DNA from: JBFMFE01 sp040752295
GTDB lineage: Bacteria; UBP15; UBA6099; JBFMBQ01
Reading direction: 5' to 3'
DNA: 64,000 bases
NCBI GenBank assembly: GCA_040752295.1
Contig: JBFMFE010000322.1
Span: 1 to 64,000, forward strand
Below the pieces are notes generated by a model, which worked only from the letters and a program-made list of their open reading frames with translations, was not told the origin of the DNA and searched no databases. Made by a program: the position numbers and the translations under genes. Numbering within the stretch: position 1 is the stretch's first letter; each line of letters starts with the position of its first letter. Shown one piece after another: positions 8,052-16,540 of this stretch.

Positions 8052-8822
8052 TCAGTCGTCCTCGAAGATCGCCACGGCGCGGCACCACCCGGCGCTGCCC
8101 CCGGCGACTTTTATGGGAAACGCCGCTACCCTGAATCCGTAGGGTCTGGGTATCGCGCCGAGGTTGGTCAGCTTTTCGATGTGGCAGTATTCCCGCTCCC
8201 GCCCCGCGAAGTGACCGGGCCACAGGGCGCCGGGCGCGCTGGCTTTGTGGTCCGCGAGCATGTGGAGGAACGGGCGGTCCCAGCCGTAGCCGTCGGTTCC
8301 CATGACGCGGACTCCCTGCTCTATGAGCCAGAGGGTCGCTTCCCGGCTCATTCCCGGATGCGCGCCCAGGTATTCGAGCGAGCCCCACTTCCGGTCGGCG
8401 CCCGTGCGGATGAGAACTATGTCCCCTGGCTGGATGGCATAGTCAATCTTTTCGAGAGCCTCCTGAAGGTCCCTGACCGTGACGTATTCTCCCGGTTTTT
8501 TGGAGGTGAGGTCGAGGACGACGCCGTTCCCGAAGCACCATTCGAGCGGAACCTGATCAATCGTCTTTGAGGGTTCTCCTTCCGCGGTGGGACCGAAGTG
8601 GAAGGGAGCGTCCAGGTGCGTCCCGGCGTGCGTGATGCCCTGCACCTCTTCCCACGCAAGCCCCATTCCGTCCGGGAAATCGTCGGGAGGGACCTCCTGC
8701 GCGGCGCCGAGTTTTTCCGCCCCGTCGCGGTGTGAAAACCTTGTGATTTTAGCGGGGAACGGCTCCGACGGAGAATCGTGCTCGAGCGGCACCGAAAGGT
8801 CTATGATCCTTGTTCTACCCAT
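8052..8822 (-). CDS. Cyclase/kynurenine-formamidase family metal hydrolase
   Basis: This is a 256-residue protein from the ATG at 8822, which has AGGGA about 9 bases upstream; an upstream in-frame start would add 14 residues without a better signal. HAGTHLDAPFH at about residues 65-75 is the metal-binding HxGTHxDxPxH motif of the cyclase family (PF04199), which includes bacterial kynurenine formamidase KynB and isatin hydrolase. No other tryptophan-catabolism gene is nearby, so the substrate is open. It is the last gene of a minus-strand series. Confidence 0.82.
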   Translation of the reverse strand: MGRTRIIDLSVPLEHDSPSEPFPAKITRFSHRDGAEKLGAAQEVPPDDFPDGMGLAWEEVQGITHAGTHLDAPFHFGPTAEGEPSKTIDQVPLEWCFGNGVVLDLTSKKPGEYVTVRDLQEALEKIDYAIQPGDIVLIRTGADRKWGSLEYLGAHPGMSREATLWLIEQGVRVMGTDGYGWDRPFLHMLADHKASAPGALWPGHFAGREREYCHIEKLTNLGAIPRPYGFRVAAFPIKVAGGSAGWCRAVAIFEDD

Positions 8823-8891
8823 CGTCACGCATCCCTTCGTTTGAATTTCCGCTGCCGCCGCCACCGCGGTCCTGTTGTGTTGAATCGTTCC

Positions 8892-9851
8892 TTATTTACC
8901 CGGCTGGGCGGTCCGCGGCGGTTCCGGTTTCGCGCGTCCGGCGGTTTCAGGCTCCATCAGCCTCTTCGCTTCGTCCACCGCTTTCTCGTCCTCGAGGTAA
9001 AAATCCTCGCGGAGTGCGGCAGCCCGCAGGATGTATGCCCGTATCGCTTTCTGCCGCTCTTCGGAACAGCCGAACCTGCAGCCGCTCCTCATGCGGTCGA
9101 GCGACCGCACGAGGGGGACGTCGCTGTCGAAGTATCCCTTCATTTCCTCCATCCTGACGTCCTCGCCGGTTATTTTTTTCTCAACGTGGAGTTTCACCAT
9201 GTTTTCCTCGAAGTCCGCTCCGCGCACGAGGATGGGCGCCTCTTCGATGTTTTCGTCGAGCCAATCGTGGAGTTGCCCGTTGAACCGGGGTGTGTATTCT
9301 CCCAGCAGCCAGTGAACGGGGAGGGGGAGTATCCCGAGCCGGGCGCCCGCCAGGTATACATAAGGATACTTTTTCTCCCACTTGATCCCGACGTCAATTA
9401 TGACGCTCAGATTGGTCGTCATTCTGCTCTTTTCGCCGAGTGCGCGTATGTTTTCATCGAGGGACTTCTGTTTCATCTTGTTGATGATGAACTTCCTCAG
9501 GTTTTCAAAGGATATCTCGCAGCGGAATCTTATGATGCCTTTCTTCAAATAAATGTACGGGTAAATGATGGGAAAGCCTTCGCGCACCGGAAAGTACTGG
9601 TCGAGAAGCGCGTTTGCTTCCAGTTCCGTCACGACGAAGTCCATTTCCAGTTCGCCGCCTTGAAAAAGGTTTCTCTGGATGTTCTCGAACTGTATTTTCA
9701 GGTTTTCCCTCGCGACGGGATATATGTACTGGCGCACGTCGCTCTTGACGCGAACCGCCGGGGGCGGGGAGGTGATAAAGAGGTAAACCGTGGCGACGGC
9801 GAAAAAAACCAGGACAGTGAGACATCCGAAGATTTTGAAGAGCGGCTTCAT
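8892..9851 (-). CDS. Membrane-anchored protein of unknown function
   Basis: This is a 319-residue protein with a single N-terminal hydrophobic segment (about residues 8-27), acting as signal anchor. It is followed by an alternating polar/aromatic region suggestive of beta structure, and a Lys/Glu/Pro-rich C-terminal tail. Two Cys in SGCRFGC are the only ones past the N-terminus. No family is recognised with confidence. It lies between tldE-like and cyclase-like genes on the same strand, with a 108-base leader containing unusual inverted repeats. Confidence 0.65.
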   Translation of the reverse strand: MKPLFKIFGCLTVLVFFAVATVYLFITSPPPAVRVKSDVRQYIYPVARENLKIQFENIQRNLFQGGELEMDFVVTELEANALLDQYFPVREGFPIIYPYIYLKKGIIRFRCEISFENLRKFIINKMKQKSLDENIRALGEKSRMTTNLSVIIDVGIKWEKKYPYVYLAGARLGILPLPVHWLLGEYTPRFNGQLHDWLDENIEEAPILVRGADFEENMVKLHVEKKITGEDVRMEEMKGYFDSDVPLVRSLDRMRSGCRFGCSEERQKAIRAYILRAAALREDFYLEDEKAVDEAKRLMEPETAGRAKPEPPRTAQPGK

Positions 9852-9894
9852 TGCTTTGGTTCGTTTTTGCGAAATTCGGATGCAAAAATCATTT

Positions 9895-9945
9895 TTGTTT
9901 CGGAAAGACGAAACAATAACTACGGAATCCCGAAATATTGTTTCG
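9895..9945. repeat. Three mutually complementary copies of an 8-10 base motif
   Basis: TTGTTTCG at 9895-9902 pairs perfectly with CGAAACAA at 9909-9916 (6-base loop). CGAAACAATA at 9909-9918 also pairs perfectly with TATTGTTTCG at 9936-9945 (17-base loop). The middle copy can pair with either neighbour, so the two hairpins exclude one another. The block lies in the leader of the gene at 8892-9851, between it and the upstream tldE-like gene. Confidence 0.6.
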
Positions 9946-9959
9946 GATTTCCACCGCTG

Positions 9960-11321
9960 TCATCCCCCGGCGCCTGCGACGTTGAGCCTGCCGATAAGCA
10001 GCGACGGAAACACGTTGCCGGCGTCGTCCCTGTAGTCCTTCGATATCTCCTCTATTCCCGCTATGACGTCGAGCACGTTACCGCCGATCATTGTGTTGGC
10101 GACCGGATAGGCAAGCTCGCCTTTTTCTATCTTCCAGCCGTAGTCAACCGTCGCCGAAAAGTCCCCGGTGGCGGGATTCGGGCTGAGAGACGATGATTCG
10201 ATGTAGATCGCCTCGTTCAGGGGGGAGATGATCTCTTTTTCCGTCCTGGCGCCCGTGGACGCGCGGATGTTGGTGTGACCGATTCCCACGCTTGAATGGT
10301 AGCCGCCCCGGGAGGCGTGGGCTGTGTTAGGCTCGCCCGATTTTCCCGACGTGTAGGAGTTGTGGAAGAACCCCGCCAGTGTTCCGCCGTCAACGAAGAC
10401 GAAACGCCGGTGAGGCACGCCTTCCCCGTCGAACGGCGAGGAGCCGATCCCGCCCGGAACGGTTCCGTCGTCGGCGATTGACAGTGTGTCCGCGGCGATT
10501 TTCTTACCCTTTTTCCCGACGAGATACGATCTTTTTCTCTGAACGTTCTCGGCGCTCGCCGCCCCGCACAGTTCTTCGAACAGCTCCGCCGACGCGAGGG
10601 GACCGAGGACGACGGTGTATGCGCCCGACCTGATCTTTCTTGAGTCGAGATACGAGAGCGCCCGCCGTACCGTTCTTCGGGCGAGTTCCGCGCGGGATTC
10701 CACGCCGCCGAGTGAGCGCGCGCGGGAGAAATCGTAGAAGGACGCCGCGGAGCCGTTTCTGCGTATCACGGCGAAGACGTAGACGTGCGCCGAGGTGAAG
10801 CGTTCCTCCGCGGCGGCGCCCAGAGAGTTGACCACGCAGGCGGACCCTGCGGCGAGCCTCACGCCCGCGCGGATGATCGCGTCGGGTGCGGTCTCCTTCC
10901 CGGCTTCGATGATCTCCTCCGCCCATTGAATCGCCGTCCGGTGCTTCAGGTCCGCGATTTCACGGTCGTAAAGCCCCGCCACCTCTACGTGTTTCATGGG
11001 AGGGGGGAGTGTGCGGAAATCGGGGTCGGGCTGCGCGTGCCTTGCCATCCCGGCGGCTTCCACGCCCGCTGCTTTGACCTCTTCTTCCGCGATGCGCGAG
11101 ACACGCGAAAATCCGACGCCGCCCCCGCGGAACGCCCGCACACAAAGCCCCGGGTCCTCTTTCGCGTCGCAGCAGCGCAGACTGCCGGCTTCAACTTCAA
11201 CCTCTATCACCCTTGAATTTTGAACGAACGCCTCCGCCTGATCGGCGCCCGCGGAAAGCGAAGCCCTGCACCCAATCTCGCCGTATTCGATAAGACCCTG
11301 CAGGAACGGAGCGTCGTTCAT
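9960..11321 (-). CDS. TldD/PmbA family protein, PmbA (TldE)-type
   Basis: This 453-residue protein has the PmbA/TldE layout: an N-terminal alpha/beta domain, then a C-terminal beta-rich domain with GGIGSSPFDGEGVP, DGGTLAGFFHNSYTSGK and the terminal NTMIGGNVLD block. The HExxxH zinc motif of TldD is absent, which fits the inactive TldE partner. The TldD/E complex is a metalloprotease that processes modified peptides and antitoxins. No tldD gene is in the window. It follows the propeller gene by 13 bases and is probably in the same operon. Confidence 0.87.
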   Translation of the reverse strand: MNDAPFLQGLIEYGEIGCRASLSAGADQAEAFVQNSRVIEVEVEAGSLRCCDAKEDPGLCVRAFRGGGVGFSRVSRIAEEEVKAAGVEAAGMARHAQPDPDFRTLPPPMKHVEVAGLYDREIADLKHRTAIQWAEEIIEAGKETAPDAIIRAGVRLAAGSACVVNSLGAAAEERFTSAHVYVFAVIRRNGSAASFYDFSRARSLGGVESRAELARRTVRRALSYLDSRKIRSGAYTVVLGPLASAELFEELCGAASAENVQRKRSYLVGKKGKKIAADTLSIADDGTVPGGIGSSPFDGEGVPHRRFVFVDGGTLAGFFHNSYTSGKSGEPNTAHASRGGYHSSVGIGHTNIRASTGARTEKEIISPLNEAIYIESSSLSPNPATGDFSATVDYGWKIEKGELAYPVANTMIGGNVLDVIAGIEEISKDYRDDAGNVFPSLLIGRLNVAGAGG

Positions 11322-11334
11322 TTCAAGCCCGGAT

Positions 11335-12534
11335 TCAGAGAACGTCGGAGAGCTTCACGCGGTAGAGTCTTCCTTCCGTGACGATCCAGAGATTGCCGCT
11401 CCCCGCCGTAAAATCCCTGGATTTCATCAGGACGTCCGCCGCCTTTCCGCCTAATCTCTTTATTTCCCCTTTTTCGGGGTCGAGTACGATTGCCGTCGCG
11501 GACGACGCGGCTAAGAAATTCGTTCCCGCCGCAGCCGCCGCGTGAAAATCGCCCCGCAGACTGATGTCCTGTTTCGATGAATAAGACTTCCACTTCCCGG
11601 TTCGTGTGTCGAGGACGCACACCCCCCCCTTCGTCTTCACCGTTTTCACGGGTATGAGTCCCGATTCGATGTCTTTCTGGAGCGGCGCCCTCGCTTTCTC
11701 GTCCGTCGCGTAGGTGAACCACCTGTTCTCCTTTTCCACGTAAACCTTGATCTCGTCCCTCGAAAGCTCCATTCTGTCGCCGAGGTATCCGGTCGTACCG
11801 CCGCTCGTCGCGATAAGGACGTGGGCGCCGGTCTTTTCGATCGCGTTGATTCTCACCCCGCACCCGTGGTCTCTGGGCAGGAAATACCGGTACTTCCCGC
11901 TCGCGGCGTCTATCTTCAGCAAGCCCGCGCTCACGCCGAGCCAGATGTTCCCGGCGTCCGCGAGCATCGCCGTTACGGGTTTTGTGTGGTTGTATCCGGT
12001 CCGTTTCAGCGTCGTGCGGTCGAACACGGAGACGCCCTCGCGGTCCGGTCCGCCTTCGCCGGTAACGTAAAGCCTTTTTCCCTCGACGGCGATCTTGTCG
12101 CCGCCTATGATGTTGAGGTCGTAGAGTTCTTTCCACTCCCCGGTGCGGGGCGTGAACCGGCACGTTCCTCCCTCGTCTCCGGTGCGGAACCATACGCCCT
12201 CCCCGTCCTCGGCAAGGGAGAGTACGTCGCCCGCGGGGCATCCCTCGAGGCTTGTGTCAGCCTCGAACGTGCGCCACCCGCCCGCGCCCCGCTCGAGCAC
12301 GCTGACCGCGTCTCGGTGCCCCGCCCACACCGCTCCGGCGCCGGCGTATATCGCCGTCACCGGCTTCGGTATCCCCGCCGCGGGCAGTCTGACGTGTTCC
12401 ACAACCGGTTCGGCTGCCCCGGGAGGCGCAGCCGCGGGAGAACCGGGTGAAGGCAGGGAGGCGGCGGCGACGGCGGCGAACAGGAGTATGAGAGGGAGTC
12501 TTGCTCTCATCGGACCCATCGGGGATGCGCTCAT
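11335..12534 (-). CDS. Secreted beta-propeller-like protein
   Basis: This 399-residue protein has a signal peptide within the first about 35 residues (LPLILLFAAVAAASLP core). Repeated short blocks follow, of the type AVWAGHRDAVSVLERG, GVWFRTGDEGG, NIWLGVSAGLLKID and NLWIVTEGRLYRV, each a strand plus a Trp/Leu-based turn as in two-component-regulator-type or quinoprotein-like propellers. It starts directly after the stop of the 4-hydroxybutyryl-CoA-dehydratase-like gene, with GGAG inside that gene's end. The sensor or scaffold role is unknown. Confidence 0.7.
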   Translation of the reverse strand: MSASPMGPMRARLPLILLFAAVAAASLPSPGSPAAAPPGAAEPVVEHVRLPAAGIPKPVTAIYAGAGAVWAGHRDAVSVLERGAGGWRTFEADTSLEGCPAGDVLSLAEDGEGVWFRTGDEGGTCRFTPRTGEWKELYDLNIIGGDKIAVEGKRLYVTGEGGPDREGVSVFDRTTLKRTGYNHTKPVTAMLADAGNIWLGVSAGLLKIDAASGKYRYFLPRDHGCGVRINAIEKTGAHVLIATSGGTTGYLGDRMELSRDEIKVYVEKENRWFTYATDEKARAPLQKDIESGLIPVKTVKTKGGVCVLDTRTGKWKSYSSKQDISLRGDFHAAAAAGTNFLAASSATAIVLDPEKGEIKRLGGKAADVLMKSRDFTAGSGNLWIVTEGRLYRVKLSDVL

Positions 12535-13992
12535 TCAGCTTTCTCCCGGTTCGGGGATGCCCGCCAGCTCGCGGGCGAACCGCTTTTTTTCCTCGATGTT
12601 TCCCCTGCGCAGGATCATAAGTCTCTGCGCCTGCGGCGAGCCGGCGCCGTGCATGGACTCGGTGAGCGTCGTGCCGCCTGTCATGCACTCGATCAGCCTC
12701 CCGATGCGGATACGGTGTTCCGCCGGAAAGCCGTTTTTCGATTTGAAGTACTTGTCAATGAATTTTCCGAGTTTCGGGTGATTCATATCCCGCTCGGAGG
12801 GCGTCGTCGCGATGAAGCCGCCGGCTACGTCGTGCACGAGCCTCGCCACTTCGTAGACGAAGCGCGTGGTGTTCATTTTCACGACGTTGGCGAGCAGCCT
12901 GTCCGCGACGTAGGCGCCCGATGGTGTCGGCGCGCCCTCGTACGAGCACGCGAGCGAGCATGAGTGAAGCGTTTCGGCGAGGTGGATCATCTCCGTGACC
13001 TTGTCGCGCACGTGGGATGCCCCGTCGGTTCCCTGGTACTCTGCGACGAGCGCGGCGGCGCCGATCATCACGTCGCAGATTCCCGCCTTGCAGCCGCCGT
13101 AGTTCTGGCGGTGGGCGGTCGCGAACCGGTCCACGAACGACCCGGAGAACCGGTGTTCGCCGCAGAGGAAGACCCTTTCCCACGGGACGAAGACGTCCTC
13201 GAAGAATATCGCCGCCTCGCCGCCCACCGGTCCGTAGGCTGCGTTTCCCAGGTCGAGTGTCCCGTTCTCGGCGCGCCGCGCGTCGTTCGTCTGCCGCCCG
13301 AAGACCATCACCACGCCGGAGGTGTTCGCGGGTATCGAAAAAGAAACGGCGAAGTCCTTTTCCTCCTCCCCCATCCCGGTGGTGGGCATGACGAGCACGT
13401 CGTGCGAGTTCACCGCGCCGGTTATGTGCATCTTGCATCCGCGCACGATGACGCCGTCCGCGCGGCGTCCGGTCACACGGACGAACATATCGGGGTCGGT
13501 CTGCTTCGAGGGGCGCAGCGAGCGGTCGCCCTTCGCGTCCGTCATCGCGCCGGCTATCATGATGTTCTCTTCCTGCACGTGTTCGAGATAGTTCCTGAGC
13601 CGCTGGTGATACTCGGTCCCGAGTTCGCCGTCTATTTCGTACGTGACGCTGTAGAGCGTGTTCAGTCCGTCGTGCCCGACGCACCGCTGGAAACAACTGC
13701 CGGTCTTCCGCCCCATCGCGCGCATCATCTTCACCTTGGCGACAAGGTCGTCAGTGCTCTGGTGGATATGGGTGAACCTGCTGATCTTTTTTCCGGTCAG
13801 GTGGGATTTTGCGGTCAGCAGGTCTCCGAGTCCGGGGTCCCCGGTGAGATCGTAAAGGAGCGCCGCGCAGTTCACGTGGGGTCTGGTGAAAGGATTCGTC
13901 GTCACGTCGTCCACCTTCTCGCCGAGCACGTAGACCTCGGTTCCGAGCGCTTTGAGGCTCTGCCTGTAATCGTCGCCCGTCTTTATCTTCAT
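12535..13992 (-). CDS. 4-hydroxybutyryl-CoA dehydratase / vinylacetyl-CoA isomerase-like enzyme
   Basis: This 485-residue protein resembles Clostridium AbfD along its full length. It dehydrates 4-hydroxybutyryl-CoA to crotonyl-CoA with a [4Fe-4S] cluster and FAD. All four cluster ligands appear present: Cys100 and Cys104 in GSCFQRCVGHD, and His294 and Cys301 in AHRQNYGGCK (Cys99, Cys103, His292, Cys299 in AbfD). LHQSTDDL-type (IHQSTDDL) and TESMHGAGSPQAQR blocks are also kept. The related flavin monooxygenase HpaB lacks these ligands. Downstream beta-oxidation genes (from 16541) could convert the product onward. The enzyme is oxygen-sensitive in characterised species, supporting an anaerobic life style. 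Confidence 0.9.
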   Translation of the reverse strand: MKIKTGDDYRQSLKALGTEVYVLGEKVDDVTTNPFTRPHVNCAALLYDLTGDPGLGDLLTAKSHLTGKKISRFTHIHQSTDDLVAKVKMMRAMGRKTGSCFQRCVGHDGLNTLYSVTYEIDGELGTEYHQRLRNYLEHVQEENIMIAGAMTDAKGDRSLRPSKQTDPDMFVRVTGRRADGVIVRGCKMHITGAVNSHDVLVMPTTGMGEEEKDFAVSFSIPANTSGVVMVFGRQTNDARRAENGTLDLGNAAYGPVGGEAAIFFEDVFVPWERVFLCGEHRFSGSFVDRFATAHRQNYGGCKAGICDVMIGAAALVAEYQGTDGASHVRDKVTEMIHLAETLHSCSLACSYEGAPTPSGAYVADRLLANVVKMNTTRFVYEVARLVHDVAGGFIATTPSERDMNHPKLGKFIDKYFKSKNGFPAEHRIRIGRLIECMTGGTTLTESMHGAGSPQAQRLMILRRGNIEEKKRFARELAGIPEPGES

Positions 13993-14076
13993 GCCGCCCT
14001 CCCCGTCCGGAAACCTGTACCTGCGTGGTTTCGCCCGTTTTTTCCCCGCATTTCCGTGGGATTGTTCATTATTTAA

Positions 14077-14082
14077 AGTATA
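14077..14082 (-). promoter_or_regulatory. Possible -10 element for the 4-hydroxybutyryl-CoA-dehydratase-like gene
   Basis: TATACT is read on the minus strand in an AT-rich patch about 85 bases upstream of the start at 13992. No convincing -35 box was seen. This is the only AT-rich stretch in the 138-base gap between this gene and the SDR upstream. Confidence 0.3.
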
Positions 14083-14130
14083 TAACCCGGAAACGGGGCG
14101 GCAACACCGCAGTTTAACGCTCCGGCAACG

Positions 14131-15387
14131 TCAGCTGTCCGCGGTCAGGGCGTAGTCGGCGTATGGGGTGGGTCCCTTCGGCGCGTCTTTCCAGTAGTTC
14201 TTCCAGCCGGGATGTGTGACGTACCATATCGGCGGAAGCTGCCCGTTGCGCGCGTACCATTTCAACGTCGCGTACATTCCCGTCTCGGGGTCGGGGTACT
14301 TGAACTCGTAGCCGGTTGCTTTCAATTTTGAGTTGTCGAACCGGTTGTCGAAGAACATATAGGGTATTTCGTCCTTTTCCACGTTGTACAGCGGGAGCCT
14401 CACCCCGTGGGGCATCAGCTTTCCGAATGCGAGGACCATGAGCATCGGCATTTTCAGGAAGGGAGGGCGGACGTGGAGGGCCCTGGCGACCCTTACCATT
14501 GAGTCCTTCGTCGTGCCGGGGCGGTCGTCCGCGACGTTGAACGATTCGCCGTTGATTCCGGACCTGGGCGATCTCATTCGTTCGGCGAGGTGGAGCGCGG
14601 CGCCGACGATGTCGTCCACGTGGACGTAATGGGCTATGTGCTCTCCGGAGCCGGGTATCGGGACCACGGGAAACGCGAAGCTCCACGACATGGGAACGAA
14701 TCCCTTCGCCAGCCCGTAAGCGCTCCTCGGTCCGTAGACCGCCGCCGGGCGGAGTGCCGCGACACGAAGCCCCTTTTCAACGTAGGAGAGCGCCATCAGT
14801 TCCTGTTCCCACTTCGAGCGCGCGTAGTGGTTCATCGGGTTCTTCGGGTGAGTCTCTGCGATAAGCCCTTTCACGCGCGGTCTGCCGTAGACCATCGCCG
14901 TGCTCCACACGATTGTGGCGTCGGGCGGCTCGCCGGCGTCCATCGCCACGTCGAGCAGGTTCTTCGTGCCCATCACGTTCACGTTGTACAGGTGCTTCCA
15001 CGGCGCGCTCAGATTGAACACCGCCGCCGGGTGGAAGAGATACCGCACCCTTTTTTTCTTGAAGAGCGCGCGGAGCGATTCTTTCTTCGCCAGGTCGGCG
15101 GGTATTATTTCGAGTTTTACGCCCCCGAACCTTTTGTGGTTTTCCTCGATGTACTTTTTTCTTTCCCGCACGTACCGGAAATCCGAGTTTTCGAGGTCGG
15201 TGGCGATCACCGAACAGCCCTTTTCCGTGAGAAGGTCCACGGCTGTCGAGCCGTTGAATCCCGCCGCTCCAGTGACGAGAACGGTGCCGTTTTCTTCCCC
15301 GCTCCGGGGCGTCCCCGCCCTTTTCGCCGCCTTCTTCCTTCCGGGCGCCGCCGGATGTCGCATCTTGTCTGAGGTTCCTTTCGCCAT
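14131..15387 (-). CDS. Extended SDR: NAD-dependent epimerase/dehydratase or 3-beta-HSD-like
   Basis: This is a 418-residue protein from ATG at 15387. After a basic, Pro-rich 30-residue leader comes a Rossmann fold with TGAAGFNGS at 39-47, Ser-Thr at WSTAMVYG and the catalytic Tyr188-x3-Lys192 (YARSK). HYVHVDDIVGAALHL is the usual C-terminal subdomain block. The fold is certain; the substrate is not. The extra 60 or more residues at the C-terminus with several Trp/Tyr resemble sterol-dehydrogenase-like SDRs rather than sugar epimerases. It is divergent from the nitronate monooxygenase gene. Confidence 0.82.
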   Translation of the reverse strand: MAKGTSDKMRHPAAPGRKKAAKRAGTPRSGEENGTVLVTGAAGFNGSTAVDLLTEKGCSVIATDLENSDFRYVRERKKYIEENHKRFGGVKLEIIPADLAKKESLRALFKKKRVRYLFHPAAVFNLSAPWKHLYNVNVMGTKNLLDVAMDAGEPPDATIVWSTAMVYGRPRVKGLIAETHPKNPMNHYARSKWEQELMALSYVEKGLRVAALRPAAVYGPRSAYGLAKGFVPMSWSFAFPVVPIPGSGEHIAHYVHVDDIVGAALHLAERMRSPRSGINGESFNVADDRPGTTKDSMVRVARALHVRPPFLKMPMLMVLAFGKLMPHGVRLPLYNVEKDEIPYMFFDNRFDNSKLKATGYEFKYPDPETGMYATLKWYARNGQLPPIWYVTHPGWKNYWKDAPKGPTPYADYALTADS

Positions 15388-15433
15388 ATAACGCCGCCGC
15401 TTTCGAACCGGCTCGAGTGAGGGCTGATGCAGT

Positions 15434-15439
15434 ATTATA
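15434..15439 (-). promoter_or_regulatory. Possible -10 element (minus) for the SDR gene
   Basis: TATAAT is read on the minus strand, about 47 bases upstream of the ATG at 15387, in a 140-base divergent intergenic region. No strong -35 is visible. Confidence 0.35.
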
Positions 15440-15481
15440 CCACCGGATCGCGCGTGGAAGCCCGTTCCTGCTCTGGTATGA

Positions 15482-15487
15482 TATAAT
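15482..15487 (+). promoter_or_regulatory. Possible -10 element (plus) for the 15528 operon
   Basis: TATAAT lies about 40 bases upstream of the ATG at 15528, back to back with the minus-strand candidate at 15434. A weak or absent -35 limits confidence. Confidence 0.4.
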
Positions 15488-15527
15488 GCGCTCCGGCTCG
15501 TAGAACCGGAGGAAACGGAGGGACGCC

Positions 15528-16505
15528 ATGATAAAGACAAGGATAACGGAGATGTTAGGGATAAAATACCCCATTCTTCAGGGCGGGATGCAGTGGCTCG
15601 CCAAAGCGGAACTGGTGTCCGCGGTGGCGAACGCGGGCGGTTTCGGGTTCATAACCGCCGTGTCTTTTGCCTCGGCGAAGGAATTGAGGAACGAGATCGG
15701 AAAGACGCGCGGTATGACGGACAAACCGTTCGGCGTGAACATATCCATGCTGCCCGTGATGATGCCCGGCGATATGACCGAACAATACGTTGACGCGGCG
15801 TGCGAGGAGGGGATACCCGCCGTGGAGACCGCCGGCAGGAGTCCCGAACCATACGTGGCGAGGCTGAAGCAGGCGGGAGTCAAGCTGATCCACAAGGTCC
15901 CGGCGGTGCGGTTTGCGAAGAAGGCGGAGTCCGTGGGTGCGGACGCGGTGACGATAGTGGGGTTCGAGTGCGGCGGACATCCGGGGATGGATGACGTGCC
16001 GACGTCCATACTTGTGCCGAAAGCGGTTGACGAACTGAACGTTCCGGTCATAGCCGGTGGCGGTTTCTGCGACGGCAGGGGTCTTGTGGCGGCGCTTGCG
16101 TGGGGGGCGGAGGCGATCCTGATGGGGACGCGGTTCATGGCTTCGAGGGAAAGCCCGATGCACGAGAACTTCAAGAGGTGGATGGTGGAGGCGAAGGAGA
16201 CGGACACGATGATCGTGGAGCGTTCGATACGGAACGCGGCGCGCGTGATCGTCAACGACGCGGCGAAAACGGTGGCGAAAATGGAAGGCGAGGGCGCCAC
16301 GCTCGAGGAACTGCTGCCCGTCATCAGCGGCAGGGTGGGGCTTGAAGCCTATCTCGGCGGCGACGTCAACCGCGGAGTCATCGCCTGCGGCGAGGTCGTC
16401 GGCAGGATAAGCGAAATCAAAACGGTAAAAGAGATCGTCGAGGGGATAGTCGCGGAGGCGGAGCAGGTGATGGAAAGGCTCGGAGGCGTCATACGCGCGA
16501 GGTGA
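15528..16505 (+). CDS. Nitronate monooxygenase / FabK-like flavoprotein
   Basis: This is a 325-residue TIM-barrel flavoprotein. GIKYPILQGGMQW at the N-terminus, ECGGHPG at 147-153 and the FMN-phosphate loops GGGFCDG (177-183) and GTRF (200-203) define the 2-nitropropane dioxygenase/nitronate monooxygenase family. That family also contains the enoyl-ACP reductase FabK. GGAGGG precedes the ATG by 5 bases. It heads a plus-strand operon with 3-hydroxyacyl-CoA dehydrogenase and thiolase, where related proteins often act as unassigned acyl-CoA-linked flavoenzymes, so a redox step on an acyl-CoA is as plausible as nitronate oxidation. Confidence 0.85.
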   Translation: MIKTRITEMLGIKYPILQGGMQWLAKAELVSAVANAGGFGFITAVSFASAKELRNEIGKTRGMTDKPFGVNISMLPVMMPGDMTEQYVDAACEEGIPAVETAGRSPEPYVARLKQAGVKLIHKVPAVRFAKKAESVGADAVTIVGFECGGHPGMDDVPTSILVPKAVDELNVPVIAGGGFCDGRGLVAALAWGAEAILMGTRFMASRESPMHENFKRWMVEAKETDTMIVERSIRNAARVIVNDAAKTVAKMEGEGATLEELLPVISGRVGLEAYLGGDVNRGVIACGEVVGRISEIKTVKEIVEGIVAEAEQVMERLGGVIRAR

Positions 16506-16540
16506 CCCGGACCGCGGCTGTCTCGACCGGGCGGTTTACC

